From Manduca sexta (taxonomy: Eukaryota; Arthropoda; Insecta; Lepidoptera; Sphingidae), in the NCBI RefSeq assembly GCF_014839805.1, contig NC_051123.1, positions 12,010,727-12,074,726 of the forward strand: a stretch of 64,000 nt of DNA, written 5' to 3'. Below the pieces are notes generated by a model. That model saw nothing but the letters and a program-made list of their open reading frames with translations. It made no database searches and was not told the origin of the DNA. This document shows positions 11,627-23,604 of this stretch, in pieces. The position numbers and the translations under genes were made by a program. The stretch's first letter is position 1, and the number at the start of each line of letters is the position of its first letter.

Positions 11627-12137
11627 TAAACATCACGCACTAATCATCACATTTCATTAGAACAATATTTTCTATGCTCAAACTATCATCATAAGCAAAC
11701 GACACTAATCAAATAACCACAACTGCATAAGTTAGGTACACATAACACATGATTTCCGTAGTTTTAAAGTGGTTTCATTCTTTTAAATCAAAACACACAT
11801 TCTAATGTAGGTAGTTCATCCATTTTAGTAGAAAAGTAGTTATAATAAATACGTTCAACGGTTAGATTTATAACACCCATAACAATAAAATATCATTCTG
11901 CAAGTCTGGCAATTCACACGAACAATTTTTAACGAAGTTACAATCTTGATAATAATTAGGTAATGTGATAGTTTGAAGTAAAAATGTCGAGCGACGGGAT
12001 GCGTCACGGCGCGGCGCGGCGTCCCAATAGGTATCTTAACGTGTTTTCAAAATAGTAAATGCGTTTACCAATACCTAATGATGATTTGTAGATTGCTTGT
12101 TGTTTCATACTTCAAAGTATTTTTAATACAGTTAATT
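11627..12137. other. No gene recognised
   Basis: AT-rich with no coding signal. A small GC patch lies at 11990-12025. Confidence 0.5.
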
Positions 12138-12260
12138 TGTGACTACCTCGGTGCCGCAGTTGTATTATAGTACGGATGCTTTGCTAAGGTCACGGGATCG
12201 AATCCCTGATCGGACAAAATGATATTGGATTTTTCCATTCAGTACCTATCGCAAATTCAT
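12138..12260 (+). mobile_element. tRNA-derived SINE, 5' part (family F)
   Basis: GCCGCAGTTGTATTATAGTA resembles an A-box region and GGGATCGAATCCC is a good pol III B box, about 35 bp downstream. It is followed by an ATGATATTGGATTTTT-like body shared in layout with 44432-44622 and 59907-60195. The 3' end is not defined. Confidence 0.6.
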
Positions 12261-12527
12261 AAATCCACATTAAAATCGTAATCGTAATGACAGCCTCCGA
12301 TAGAAACATAATCAATAGATTGTGATTAGTTCAGTTTCGCGTACGCGTCAACGATGCAACTTCGCGATCGTAAAATATTCAAAATGACAAAAAATGTTTC
12401 TAAAAATAGACTCTATTTTATACGTGTTAAGGTCGCATTTAGGGGACCACTTTAAATTTCTTTGTGCCTTACCGACCAACACGCGACACACGAGTTTAGC
12501 GAATTCCACAAATGTAGTAGTCTGGAG

Positions 12528-12877
12528 TAGTGTTGCCTGATGTCCCGATTTGCGCGGGACGTCCCGATTTTCAGAGTTCTGGGGACGTGACCCGTTTTGC
12601 ACCAATAAAATTATTAAAACCATTAAGTATTATGAAAAAATAAACTATGCATTCATCACTGTGTTGAGTGCGACAATGCAATCAAAATAGCACGTATCAT
12701 CCCACTAGCGCTGAAGGTACAGTTTTGTTTTATTCTCTTGCTTAGAGATGCGACAGCCGTGAACATAAAACTTAAATTAAAAAAAAATACTTGCTTTTTT
12801 TATGTCCCGATCTACAACACTAAATCTCGATTTGTTTTACCTTCTTGATTTTAAACAAATTGACCCTGGCAACACTA
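12528..12877. mobile_element. hAT-like MITE, 350 bp, perfect 8-bp duplication
   Basis: The ends are TAGTGTTGCC and GGCAACACTA, flanked by perfect copies of GTCTGGAG (12520-12527 and 12878-12885). An 8-bp duplication with a TAGTGTTGCC-type end fits the hAT superfamily. No transposase remains. The interior has repeated GTCCCGAT blocks near both ends. Related elements are at 25087-25530 and 45175-45517. Confidence 0.88.
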
Positions 12878-12885
12878 GTCTGGAG

Positions 12886-13794
12886 GTACACGATATTTGA
12901 CGAGCCAGAGTTTTACAACTAACACGTGCCTTCGCAGTGTTACCAAACTTTTTTTATTATTAATTTATTGTGCAATATCTTGTTTATTTTATACCCTGTA
13001 TGCCTATTGAAAATGAATGACTGAATCCAAAATCTCTATTATACTTTATTACTTAAAATAATGTTTCAAAAATACTAAAATATTGCTGTGTATTATTTTT
13101 AATTAGGTAGACTTTTCATTAATCATTTCATCATAAATCATTACTTATTTTATTTTGTAATACAATTGTGTGTTAAATCTGTTAGAACATCATGTAATAA
13201 AAAAAAATCTAATACCAGAATTTTTGAAATGCTGTGTCGTTTTAGCAAGCTTTTTGGTAAAAAGGTTTATACTGACAACACTGCGAGTTTAGGCGAGAAA
13301 GAGTACGACTATTGTATTGAATAATCGCGCGCTCTTCGGACTCGGTCAAAGACTCGGACGCGTTGCCATAGTGTACCTATCTAGCAAAGAAATGGTACAG
13401 AAAGCATAATATGACGTTCGGTAATGTGTTACGTAGTCTTCTTTTAGATATTATGACAAACCGAAATATTAATGTTGGAATTAAAATAAATGTCGGAATA
13501 TCATGTAGAATTTTAAAAAAATACGATACCAATAGATTTAAATCTTGTAACTTTAGGAATTATGTAGGTAATTTTTTTGGTAGAAAACTATTTTATTAAC
13601 GAAAATAACGTTTATAATTGACGAAATATTTTTTGTAGTAATTAATTATTGACTCAATGAACTGCTGCAACCAAGTCAGTGAACGTATTGAGAGTTCATT
13701 TGTGAGCTGACCTTCTGAACCCTATAGTTTCGGTAATAATATCATCAGCTGTGACATAGTTCATTCACTTCAGTTAAGCGTGCTAAGAGACAGC
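12886..13794. other. No gene recognised
   Basis: AT-rich with no coding signal. A short frame at 13411-13599 matches nothing I recognise. Confidence 0.5.
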
Positions 13795-13938
13795 GTGATC
13801 AAAAAACCATAAATCTAAAATCGGGATTATTGACGTAAATATTCGTTACTTATGAATAATTTTTTGCACGGTGTTAGCAGAGGTCACCACGAACCTGTGG
13901 TTTCATTTAGTAACGCAATGTCGAAATGACCCTGTATA
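13795..13938. repeat. MITE family E, right-end fragment (copy 3)
   Basis: It contains AATCGGGATTATTGACG, TTTTTTGCACGGTGTTAGCAG, a TGGTTTCATTTAGTAACGCA segment and the terminal CCCTGTATA. The left half is absent. Confidence 0.75.
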
Positions 13939-16819
13939 TTTTTTATTACTCAAGAAATAATTATACTATGGACATGTTCATTGAGTCATAATACAAGTAA
14001 TGGGCAGTCTACACTATATTTAGAGTATACCCACATACACGAGTGAATCCCGTTAAAAATTATGAAATAAATACACAGGTAGCATGCATTTACGATTCAA
14101 CAGGTTCACAACAACTTGCATACCGCAGTATGCTTGACGTACTGAAACCGCATGTCACATTAAAATCCTGTTGGAAGGAAAAGCACGCGCTGAACATAAA
14201 GCGACAATATTTCAACTCAACCGGTTTGTCTTCACGGCGATTTGTGTTTAATCCCGCGCCGTCAGCGGCGCTCCGAGCGACGCGCGCTAGCTTCAACACT
14301 CCACGCCACCTACACTACTGACTCACTACAGCTGTTTTATTGCAAGAGGACGGAACAGAGTAAACAGAATACTGACTCGACCGAATGTCAGGTCATAATG
14401 CGGAAACACTATCACAATGTGAGGTACTACGAATGTATGTACGAAAAAAATATTATCTAAGTAGTGAAATATTACTTAGATCAGATTTTCTTAACTTTGT
14501 TGTAATGTATATTGTAATTACTTATCTGGTGGTAATAAGTGTTATATATAGAAATGTACATTGTAATGAATTATAATAACCTTTGCACTCAGTATGATTG
14601 CATGGTTGAGTTACATGGACTGGGGTCCTGAATCCATTGCTCTGATATAATTACTTATTTTGTACAAGTAAAAGTATATTGTTTGTGATAAGAAATCAAA
14701 TTATACATCTATTGAATATTTACTTTATATTGTTGCTTGCATTACCTATAAAATTCTCAAAAGTTATAAGTACTTAGATGCCATCCACAAACTAGTTATG
14801 TTTATATGTTGCTTCCGTGATCATGTCGCCTTTTTCTAAGCTTCCCTTCTGATTAAACATATTATACATATAGAATGTACTTAATTTTTTTATAATAATA
14901 TACAATATTCTACTTAAAGTTGTACTCTGTTGTGTGATGAGTCACGAGTCACGCCTCACGCCTGTAGTGTCAGTATGCTCGTCGTATAGGCTCGACCCAG
15001 CGCCGAAGCCGCATCGATTGTGTTGCTTATATTTCCTCCAACGAGTGAGTTACGGTAATTGGAATTAAGTCGTTAACGGACTTATGAGCGAACTAATTGC
15101 AGCAACTCCTCACAAGACCGCCCCACTCCGCCGCCGCCGCCGCCGCCCCTGCGATTCCCTCGAGATACATACACGTTTGTTCAAATTAAAAAGTTCAATG
15201 CAATTTTCTTTATTTATTTCATTTTATACATTAGAAACAATAGATTAGAATCGAGATCGTGCCATCCTAGATCTACTAGGACACTGACTGCGGTGTAGTA
15301 GATCTAGCGAGATATTGCACCTCGCGTACCATGTTCGTCAAATCTGTAGGAAGACAATTAGTGCTGTTCACTGTTATAATTACTGTACACTATTCAACTT
15401 CATAAAATCATAAAATGCATACAGTCAAGTAAACAGCTTATTAGAAAACTCTAAAGCAATTAAATAATATGGAAAATAGCTTTCCATTTTAGATTTTAGT
15501 TTTGTTAATTAGCAGCAACGTGTCCCAGGGCGGGATTTTCTCTTTTAAGCAATCAAGTATCCATTTGTAGATACACTGTATTTATCATCACGAATATTTT
15601 ACTCATTATAACTTCTGATGTAGTAAAGGTGCCAGCCTCCGCGCCGATCAATATTTTCGAATTTTGATAACAATATTGAATGTACCGGCACGTGTGCGCG
15701 TGTTGACTTTCCTTAACATCACGCGGGTTGGCATCTGTCACAGACGAAATGCCTTCCGCATGGAATCGTAGTGATTTACACGAGTTGCCGGCACTTTCAT
15801 AGTATTTTTTTTTTATTTTAACTTTACAATGGCATTACTTCAACATCCCATCCCAACAGAACTCGAACGTAGGCGAGACGCGACCGACACGAAGTGATAC
15901 AGTACAATATTATAAAATGTGTTGCAGAAATGAGTATCTCTCTAGAATTGATACTTGCGTGTCGTGGCGTATTTACAAAGCTGACACGAAGTACATACAT
16001 GTGAGATTGTGTAGTGTGTGGGCGCGGTGTTCACGGCTCGATTCATTACAGCGGGGCGACAGCAAAAATGTTGATGGAATTTCAGCCTCACGTCATTATA
16101 ATACTAAAAGGCACCGTGGAAGATATTTTATTACGACAGAGTAAATTGAATGACGCCGTGTCGGAGTGATCCGATCCGAGACACCGCACCCCTCCGCCCC
16201 GCCCCTTGGCCCTCTATCGTGTGGAGGAGTGCGGGTGCCAGGCAGGCGAGAGGTGAAAGTGTACGCGGCTAATGCCAGCTTACTGCCGCTTGTTCTATAC
16301 AAAATAACATAATGAACAGCGAAGGCTAACTGTCTACTTGAGAGGCGCGCGTAGCGGAAAGCGCGCAGGTCACTCCTCACTACTTACGGATCGCTTCTGG
16401 ATAGTGCTGCTTTGTTTAGTTTTACTTAGGTTACATATCAAGATCCCTCACACGTGTCGCAGTCGAGTGTGAATCATCAATGTTTAGCCATTTCTAATTA
16501 CTGTACGAGTTATTGAACCCTCCGGGTGGTAGTGCAGCAGTTATGGAGCAAGCATGAGGAGTACCTTCAGCTTGGCGACATGTAGTTCTATTGGTCTGCT
16601 GTACATACGAAAAGACAAAACAGTAGGATAATATGCCTCTTCACTAAAGACTTTAGCAATAGGTTCGTTTTAGAACCATATATTCTTAAGAACTATAAGT
16701 GTTTTAAGAACTATACTTTTGCGTCGGAGATCAGTTACCTTCAAGGTTTCTACTTTCCTATCCATTCGTTTAGTCCAATAGGAAAATGAAACCACCGCGA
16801 TGTATGTAAAATGTTAATA
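13939..16819. other. No gene recognised; GC patches and a perfect hairpin
   Basis: Repeat-poor DNA on the 3' side of the channel gene. A CCG microsatellite lies at 15128-15146. A hairpin lies at 15267-15307 with 12-bp perfect arms (CTAGATCTACTA / TAGTAGATCTAG) and a 17-base loop. A GC-rich patch at 16155-16370 could belong to an unseen exon or promoter. No reading frame is convincing. Confidence 0.5.
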
Positions 16820-16825
16820 TTTAAT
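16820..16825 (-). promoter_or_regulatory. Possible poly(A) signal ATTAAA
   Basis: ATTAAA on the minus strand, about 50 bases past the channel stop codon. It is a common variant of AATAAA. AT-rich sequence makes chance occurrence easy, so this is only a candidate. Confidence 0.25.
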
Positions 16826-16873
16826 TATATAACAAAGATGTTCGATATCAACAAGAGAGGCGCGCGCGCGGTG

Positions 16874-17329
16874 TCACATGAACACGTCGTCGCCGAGCCC
16901 CTTGTCCAGCGGCCGGTCGTCCTCGAACGTGACCATCTTGTCGCGCGCACGCCCCGCCGCGCACCCCGCGCCCCCCGCGCCGCCCGCCACCACCCCGCCC
17001 GCCAGCAGCGCCGACGCGCCGCCCGCCACGCTCCCGCCGCGCACGCTCAGCGGCGGCAGTTCGCACAGCGCGCCCACGCCGCTCAGGTTGAACTCGCTGA
17101 GGCTGCGGGGTACGAAGTACTCCACGCAGCGGTCGTGACCGCCCAGCCCGGCGAAACCCGCGTGTCCGGCATGGCCGGCGGACCGGCGCGCCGGCGTGTT
17201 GCGAGTGAAACCATCCTCGCCACAGTGCGAAGACTTCCTCCTAGGCAGACTGTTAAACTTGGTTGGATTAGAGGCGTCGACGCGGAACTTGACCTGCTGC
17301 CGCTTGTCGGCGGCGGCCGAGGGCGCGGG
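16874..17329 (-). CDS. K2P channel exon 3: cytoplasmic tail
   Basis: Same frame as exon 2. It encodes DKRQQVKFRVDAS, a basic phosphorylation-type site (PRRKSS), EYFVPRSLSEFNLSG, a long Gly/Ala-rich low-complexity stretch, and the acidic end KMVTFEDD...GDDVFM before TGA at 16874-16876. The exact 5' boundary depends on the acceptor used (17329, 17296 or 17293). Ordered, non-repetitive peptide blocks and the natural stop support coding status. Confidence 0.85.
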   Translation of the reverse strand, partial: PAPSAAADKRQQVKFRVDASNPTKFNSLPRRKSSHCGEDGFTRNTPARRSAGHAGHAGFAGLGGHDRCVEYFVPRSLSEFNLSGVGALCELPPLSVRGGSVAGGASALLAGGVVAGGAGGAGCAAGRARDKMVTFEDDRPLDKGLGDDVFM

Positions 17330-19060
17330 CTCGGCGGGCGCCCTGTGTCAGGAAAGCACCGACATGGCTGCCTTATCATCGCGGGGCCGCTCGGCACTGT
17401 GCACGGCGCGCGCCTTGCCGCCGCCTGCGCACAGTGCACTCACGCCGCGCACCACGCCGCTCATGTCCTCCTGGATCAGGTTGAAGCACATCGCCACCAC
17501 CACGATCCCCACCAGTATATAGATACAACACACGCCTACTGCCACATCCTCCGCGTTCGCGGACACGGTACTCGCGTACAGCCCGGGCCGCAGATCCCCG
17601 AAGCCTACGGTCGCCAGACTGGAGAAGGAGAAGTAGCACCCGTCCATAAAGTCCCACTTCTCCGTGGCGTGGAACACGAGCGTACCGAGCGCCACGTACA
17701 ACACGACGAGTAGCGCGCTGAGCGGCGGCGGCACGCGCGTATGATCGCGGCACGTCCAGTGGTAGCCGCCGCCGAAGCTGTCCAGGTTGAGCGCTGCCTG
17801 GAAGGGCGTGCGGCGCTGGCGCTCGGCACAAAGCTTGTCGCGCGGCGCCGGTGAAGCGAGGCAGTCGGCACGTGAGTGAAACGCGTCCGTGGCGAGCCGC
17901 GCCGGGCAGAGTCGCGAGTACAGCGCGCGGAAATTGCGGGCGAGCGCCTCGCCCAGCGTGGACAGATACAGCATGATAATGGGAATGCCCACGCACGCGT
18001 AGCACACCGCCGCCACCTTGCCAGCCGGCGAGCGCGGCGTCACGTTGCCGTGTCCTGCAACAACAGAACTCCTTCGTCACTGCTCACGAGTTCGACCGAT
18101 CACCTCATATTATATCAGTGCCATTTGAAATAGATAACCCAGCGGCGCGACAATCGGCCGAATTCAAATAGAGCTTTTGCTTATAATAAAATATGTAACC
18201 ATTATACGTGTTGGATGTTGAGAACATTACTACAATTATTCTTACGTTGCTTGTTATATTACGATTATGACAAAACATTATGTAAATAAAATAAAACCTC
18301 CTTTATTTTGACACTCTAGAGTACGGTACGGCACTACATCAAGCGCTAGCTTGTAACTGGTGCATGGATTTATGAATCACACTCATAAAACAACTCATTT
18401 GATGACAACGAGCACCAAAGCTCGGCGGTTAGTATATTATTATATACCAAAGTAAGTTGGAATTACGAACGTTAAATACACCTCACCTATGGTGGTGATG
18501 AGAGTGAGCGCGTACAGGAAGCTGCCGGCGAACGTCCAGCGGTAGTCGGCGTCGGGCTGGTAGCCGAGCCGACCCTCAGCCGCCGCCGCGCCCTCCGCGC
18601 CCGACACTCCCGCACCGCCGCCGCCACGCATCGTCTTGATCAACACCTTTTGAAAGTCCATGAGCTCCTTAGCGGCGAGCTTGGTCCAGTTCTCCTTGTA
18701 GAGTATGTTGAGGTCCTCAGTTATGGACCAGAGGCGCTCGACGGTGCGCGAACGCAGGTCTGTGCCGGCGCGCGGCTGGCTCAGGTTGGGCTTGGAGGCG
18801 GCAACGGCGGTGTCGTCGGAGGGCGCGGCGGGTGAAGTTGACGCGGGAGCCGAGGCGCCCCCCTCCAGCGCCAGGAACAGGAACCCTCCGAGCAGATTGT
18901 ACAATAGCACCAGGAAACACACGGCCAGGCACGCCAGCGGTGAGGCGCGCCGCTTGTGTGCGCAGCGGCAGCAGGGCACGGGCGCCATGCCCCCCGCCGC
19001 GCGCCCCGCGACCTCGCGCGAGCCCCAGCAGCACCGCGCCTCCTCCATCACGTCACACAT
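16874..19060 (-). CDS. Two-pore-domain (K2P) potassium channel, three coding exons
   Basis: This is a background (leak) potassium channel of the KCNK/TWIK family, acting as a dimer in the plasma membrane. The predicted product is about 534-546 residues. Membrane segment 1 is at about 41-66, then a long extracellular loop with sequons at N92 and N124, and pore 1 TTIGHG at 189-194. Membrane segment 2 is at about 205-230 and segment 3 at about 303-320, followed by pore 2 TVGFGD at 340-345 and segment 4 at about 363-384. The cytoplasmic tail has a basic PRRKSS site and the ending DDRPLDKGLGDDVFM. H at the fifth pore-1 position replaces the commoner Y. Exons are 19060-18487, 18054-17444 and about 17329 (or 17293) to 16874. 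GC content and third-base GC are far above the surroundings. The family is certain; the subfamily is not, so no symbol is given. Confidence 0.95.
17330..17443 (-). other. Probable K2P intron 2, with in-frame TGA
   Basis: A consensus GTGAGT donor follows exon 2, and an in-frame TGA at 17348-17350 would end translation if the stretch were retained. The reading frame resumes after the stop in the same phase, so the intron is a multiple of three. In-phase acceptors are GAG|CCC (exon from 17329), CAG|CAG (17296) and CAG|GTC (17293). The best-looking acceptor, TTTCCTGACACAG at 17343, is out of phase with this donor. Confidence 0.6.
17444..18054 (-). CDS. K2P channel exon 2: TM2, TM3, pore 2, TM4
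   Basis: It follows acceptor TTGCAG|GACACGG and supplies HGNVTPRS of pore 1. TM2 comes next (AAVCYACVGIPIIMLYL), then a cytoplasmic TM2-TM3 loop of about 70 residues. TM3 (LSALLVVLYVALGTLVF), the selectivity filter TVGFGD and TM4 (VCCIYILVGIVVVAMCFNL) follow. It probably ends at GGC|GTGAGT (donor at 17443), in phase 0. Exons 1 and 2 together give exactly 395 codons. Confidence 0.92.
18055..18486 (-). other. K2P intron 1 (432 bp)
   Basis: It begins GTGAGG and ends GTTGTTGCAG on the minus strand. It interrupts the pore-1 glycine codon after its first base. The interior is AT-rich, in sharp contrast to the flanking exons. Confidence 0.92.
18487..19060 (-). CDS. K2P channel exon 1: N-terminus, TM1, extracellular cap, pore 1
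   Basis: It starts at ATG 19060 (MCDVMEEARCC); a second ATG four codons on has a better start context. The exon encodes a Cys/Arg-rich cytoplasmic N-terminus, a hydrophobic segment (LACLAVCFLVLLYNLLGGF) and a cap loop. The loop is enlarged by Ser/Pro/Ala-rich and Gly/Ala-rich inserts. The exon ends inside pore 1 after TTI plus one base. Donor ATAG|GTGAGG is strong. The split glycine codon is completed exactly by exon 2, giving TTIGHGN. GC-rich plus-strand frames over this exon are its antisense shadows. Confidence 0.93.
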
Positions 19061-19094
19061 GGCCGCGTGCGCTCCTCCGCCCCCGCCCGCCGCC

Positions 19095-19145
19095 TCACCG
19101 CACCTTGTACTTTTTGTGGTGTCTTCTCTTTTTCACTGGGGCCAT
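19095..19145 (-). other. Upstream ORF or alternative first exon of the K2P gene
   Basis: A 16-codon frame, MAPVKKRRHHKKYKVR then TGA, ends 34 bases before the channel start and is out of frame with it. Its ATG has A at -3 and G at +4, a strong start context. A good acceptor (TTTGTGCAG|GTCC, exon from 19185) lies just upstream, so this is likely a spliced 5' leader. The frame also contains possible donors (AAG|GTGCGG and CG|GTGAGG), so a spliced coding exon is another reading. Confidence 0.45.
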
Positions 19146-19185
19146 CCTCTCCGGCTCACGGCCGACACAATGATGCCCTTCGGAC

Positions 19186-22100
19186 CTGCACAAACATACC
19201 AAACACGTCATGACAGGTCGTCTAAATATTGATACTAGTTCTTAAACCTCGCAATAAGTACTGGGTAATGCCAACTTTTTTTGTTATGAATAGGGGTTGC
19301 ACAACAACAACAGAGTTGATTGAAAGCGAATTCCTCGGTTGCCAATGTATTGTTTGTTATCCAGTATGATTCACAAGTTTTTAAGTATACCCACTGAAAA
19401 ATTTGGAGCGAGGTTAAAGATTGCAAGCTGCTACACACAACAAACATACGTTATATTATCAATTTATGGTGCGAGGGGTGTCGGCTCGTAATAAGTGACG
19501 CGCGCCGCCCGTCGCCGCTACCGAGGCGTCGCTTTTCTTGTGAACACAAATAGGAGTTATCATTTATTGGGTGCTAAATTTTTTATATGGTCGTAAAATA
19601 AACTAAATCTCTCATATTAATGCGCGGAGTAGAATCTGTTTCAATAAAAATACAAAATTCATGGAATATTTGAGCAGTAAACATTTTATTTCGGTGTATA
19701 GGCGGCGCGGCGGCGAGGTCGTGCGGGGTGCGGGGCGCGGGCGGTGCCGGGTGACGGCGACAGTGGCCATCGCTGCTCCCGTCACTCGTCACATATTTAA
19801 CGAGGCAATAAACAGTCCGCGATGAGATTAACGCACAACATTCCTACAACCTCCGCGTCTACTCGCTTCGCTCAGCGCACAACACTCGTTAATTTGGGGA
19901 ACGACCGACGCATCAGCTTATTGCACGCACCGACGTGATGATGATACATGTATCTACCTACGCTATACATATAAAAATATGTTACAATACTGAATGAGCG
20001 AAGACCGCGTTGAATATATTTATAACTTGTTTAAATGCCACACACACTAACAAAAATAAGCATATAAACATTAGGCTGTACTTAACATTAGGGGGTACGA
20101 CTTGTAAGCTAAAACAACTGGCGCTGTCATATATTTTTTAAATACATAACATCACGCTCTTTCCCTTTTCTCGGGGATAGGCAGAGGCTTAACAAACACA
20201 TTATTCACTGTCTATGTTAGGTTTCATGTACTAGGGGCGGGCCGAGCGCCGTTTGAATATGTTGTATTGTAGAGTTGCGCTTTAAGCATTTCACATATAA
20301 TTTGTAAAGTATCAGCTACCTGTATCAGTCCGGCCGCGCGCCTGACGCTAGCGGACAGTAACTCCGCTCGTGACCCCGACACATTACACGTAACACGTTA
20401 CGCCTCATAATGCCCAGTAATTATAATAACTACATAATACATATAATTATAAGCACTCCTTAAATATCAGTATAATTTTAGTAAGATATTATACATAACC
20501 TGACCGGAAAAATAAAAACACATTGTCATGTTCTCGTAAAATATGGAACTAATTTCTTGTACTTGAAACGAAAAAACAAGTGGCTGGCAAATCCAATGCA
20601 AGTTGTTTTATTTTCTTGGTCAAGCTACAATGTTATTATTTTATTAGAAAAGAATTGTTATTATTCAAATTCAGGCAATTCTTGTGCGCTCGGTCTCCAC
20701 ACCGAATGCCCGCCCATGCACCGGGGAACATTTGTCGCAGCCCAGGCACACAGTTAAGTGTGTATGCCTCTTGGTTGCAAAATTCACATTAAGATCAATA
20801 AAGGCTCGCGAACATCTCCCTTCTCCCCTCCGCCCACACTTCCTTCCCAGCTATCCCCTCCCTATTCCACTAGGGACTGCCGTGCTTGCTAATCCGGAGG
20901 ATCGCCTGTACACCGTTTGCAGGGTACCCTAAGAGATAACCACAGTGGCTCCCCACAATATATATATATATATACAAGTGGTCTCGACAAAGTAACCCCA
21001 CTAAACCTGATTATAAATGTTAAATTAAATTTGTAATTATACTCTCTCCTATTCGTAAAAACACAAATAAATAACTGTAGGTGCAATCTCATCGCTGTGT
21101 GCTATCAATGTCCACGCATTAACATTCTTAGCATTATAACTCTATTAAATATAAAAAGTTATTAAAATAAAAAAATAAGCGTAGCACCACACCAAAATGT
21201 TTACAAAACAAACACACTAAATCGAAGAATTTCTTAGGTAAGTAGGTACTCAAGACGCACGCATCCTTCCAAAGTTCCATGCATCACTCCCGCATACTTG
21301 TTAGTGTACTTACATTACAAGTAGGTGTGGTATCGACTGTTCTAAACGCACTACAGGACTCGCAAAGTGATACTTGATGACATTAATACTAGTTGACGGG
21401 TTTATACAAGCAAGACTGCATTTGACGTAGTATTATGATTGTGCGCTCGTTCTGTGTTCAAATAAAATGAAAAACCCGTTATAGCTATTTGATTTTAAGT
21501 ATTGTGGCCAGCGTAATACTGAACGATTCCCGCCTAACCGAATTTCGGTCACGTCGGTCACTCTCATCGGAGGCCAACCAGGTATGCAGGAGATATTATA
21601 GTACATAAATGTGTGCGCAATACACAGGCGTACTCTCTGTACCTTCACTCTTATAATCCGGTGAGAAGGCAAACCGACATGACCGGAGAGAGATCAGGCG
21701 CAGAACTAACGGGTTTACGTGCTTGGTGTCGTATTATAAGTACATTAAATTACATAACTTGTAGCATCTGAGAGTGATGAGCATAGTGGTGAATCATTGT
21801 CGTTCATACTTCAAGATGGTAATACAGTTTCTGGGCAATTACAATTTTAACCCTTAGTCGAGCGAGTCGTTGGTTGCGTCATTCAGTTTTTTATAAAATA
21901 TGATCCACAAAATTGAGCAGAGGTCGTCAAACTGTGAGTGGGCGGCCATAGCGGCAGAGGTAGCGGAGATGGCGGCGCGCTCTAACGCGATGAATACAAC
22001 GCGGCGCGCGTCGAGTGCAAACATGTTGTCTGCACCAAATGAACGCGGAAGTAGGCCGCATCACCGCGCAAGACGACTCAAGGGGGAACGGGGAGCGGTG

Positions 22101-23600
22101 AGGGGAGCAATTAGACAACTTTACACGACGATACTGGGTACCTGTCGCCCGGGAGTGCTCTCACCGCGACACACCCTCCGCGTGATGCGGCCCCGCGCGC
22201 GGTCTCTCCACGATGTTACAATGAAAACGCAATAATTGTGTCGTAGTGTGTGCAGGCCGCAGGCACTCAATACCACAACAGTAAAGGGTAATAAGAGAAA
22301 CACTGCACCTCTAGCTCCTGCGCACTGGCTATACCAAAACTTTTCAGAATCTAGCATGGCTGTAGGACGCGTATTCTTTCTGATTAGCCTAAGCTTAAGT
22401 TTGGAACCGTGACCTTAATACAATCGTCTAACCTCGGTCTGCAACTGGACTCTCCTAGATATGGTTCACATTATGATATACAGACAGTTCATTATGCACT
22501 ACATCAGGGATCAGATAAAAGCCTTCAGAAAGCGAGGCGCGACCGAAACCGCGCGTGTCACCGCGTGGTTAGACTCGTCGCCTCCTGTGCTCATTGTGTC
22601 ACACGTTTTCTTTTTTCAAGTTTTTTTTCCCCACTTTCATCCATTTCACAGATGATAGGTCTAACTAACTCGTCATTACTCTTACGTACTCTTTTCTTGC
22701 CAGCTCGAGTTGGTTATCTTAAAGTATAACTGACCAGTTATGAGCGTGACAGATATTGTGATTGTACTAGATTCATTAACAATTTTATTATAGTATGTTG
22801 TCGATGGTTTACTCTAAACGACGTCGTAAAATATATCAATTTCAGATGATGACATCACAGCTTCATAGTTTCGCGCCAAGACGTAGCAGACGTAGTGTCG
22901 CAGCCACCATTTTCAAATACATCCTACGTAGTGAGTAGCTGACGGTTACAGACAAAGTTATGATTGTCTAGCATTTAGTGTCTAGGAAGTATAATCGCGT
23001 CCCCGTGAGTCGCTCCCCCGGCACTCGGCAGTAGTATTAGGCCAATCACTACCGAATGGCGCGCCAAGTGCCAATAAGTGACCGGAACATAAATATTCCA
23101 ACTCATGCAATAGTATCGCCCGCATAAAAATAATTAGTCACTCATTACGAGAGAGCGGCCATCAAGCCCCCTCGCACTCATTAATTACCGTATTGAGAGG
23201 CTTCCCAGACACCCCTCTACCACTCCGCTAGCCCCCCGCCTCCGCAGACAGTGAATGTCTTCTTGTGATACATCTGCTCACGCTGACGTATATCGGTTAT
23301 TATTGTTTATATGAAAATTATAGTAAAGTAAAATTAAATTATTATTAAGTAACTACTAAAAGAGTTATGGAAGAGCCCTTTGTTCGATGTCTAGTTTTAT
23401 TTTACCAGCGAGTAAAATTTTCGAAGAATAAAAAAGAACTTACAGTTTGAGAATTTGCTAATGCTTGATACATACATATAATTCGTATATATTCGATCTA
23501 GCCAAGTCAGACCTTAGGCTTTAATATATTATCCTAAATTGTAAGAAGAATTATATTTTAAGTTTTATTATAAAATATTTTATGTTGTTTTAAATAAATT
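19186..23600. other. Upstream side of the K2P gene; no further gene recognised
   Basis: GC islands at about 19490-19535 and 19700-19790 are promoter or first-exon candidates for the channel. A SINE-tail-like patch (GGGGATAGGCAGAGGC) lies at about 20172-20190. An AT dinucleotide repeat lies at 20958-20974. GC-rich patches at 21940-22210 and 22535-22580 have open frames but no recognisable protein. The remainder is unassigned. Confidence 0.45.
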
Positions 23601-23604
23601 CCAG

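Noticed and set aside
16811..17713. 300-codon plus-strand frame
   Set aside because: It is antisense to K2P exons 2-3, is Arg/His/Ala-rich with no domain, and exists because the region is GC-rich.
18705..19232. Plus-strand frames across K2P exon 1
   Set aside because: Low-complexity antisense shadows of the channel exon.
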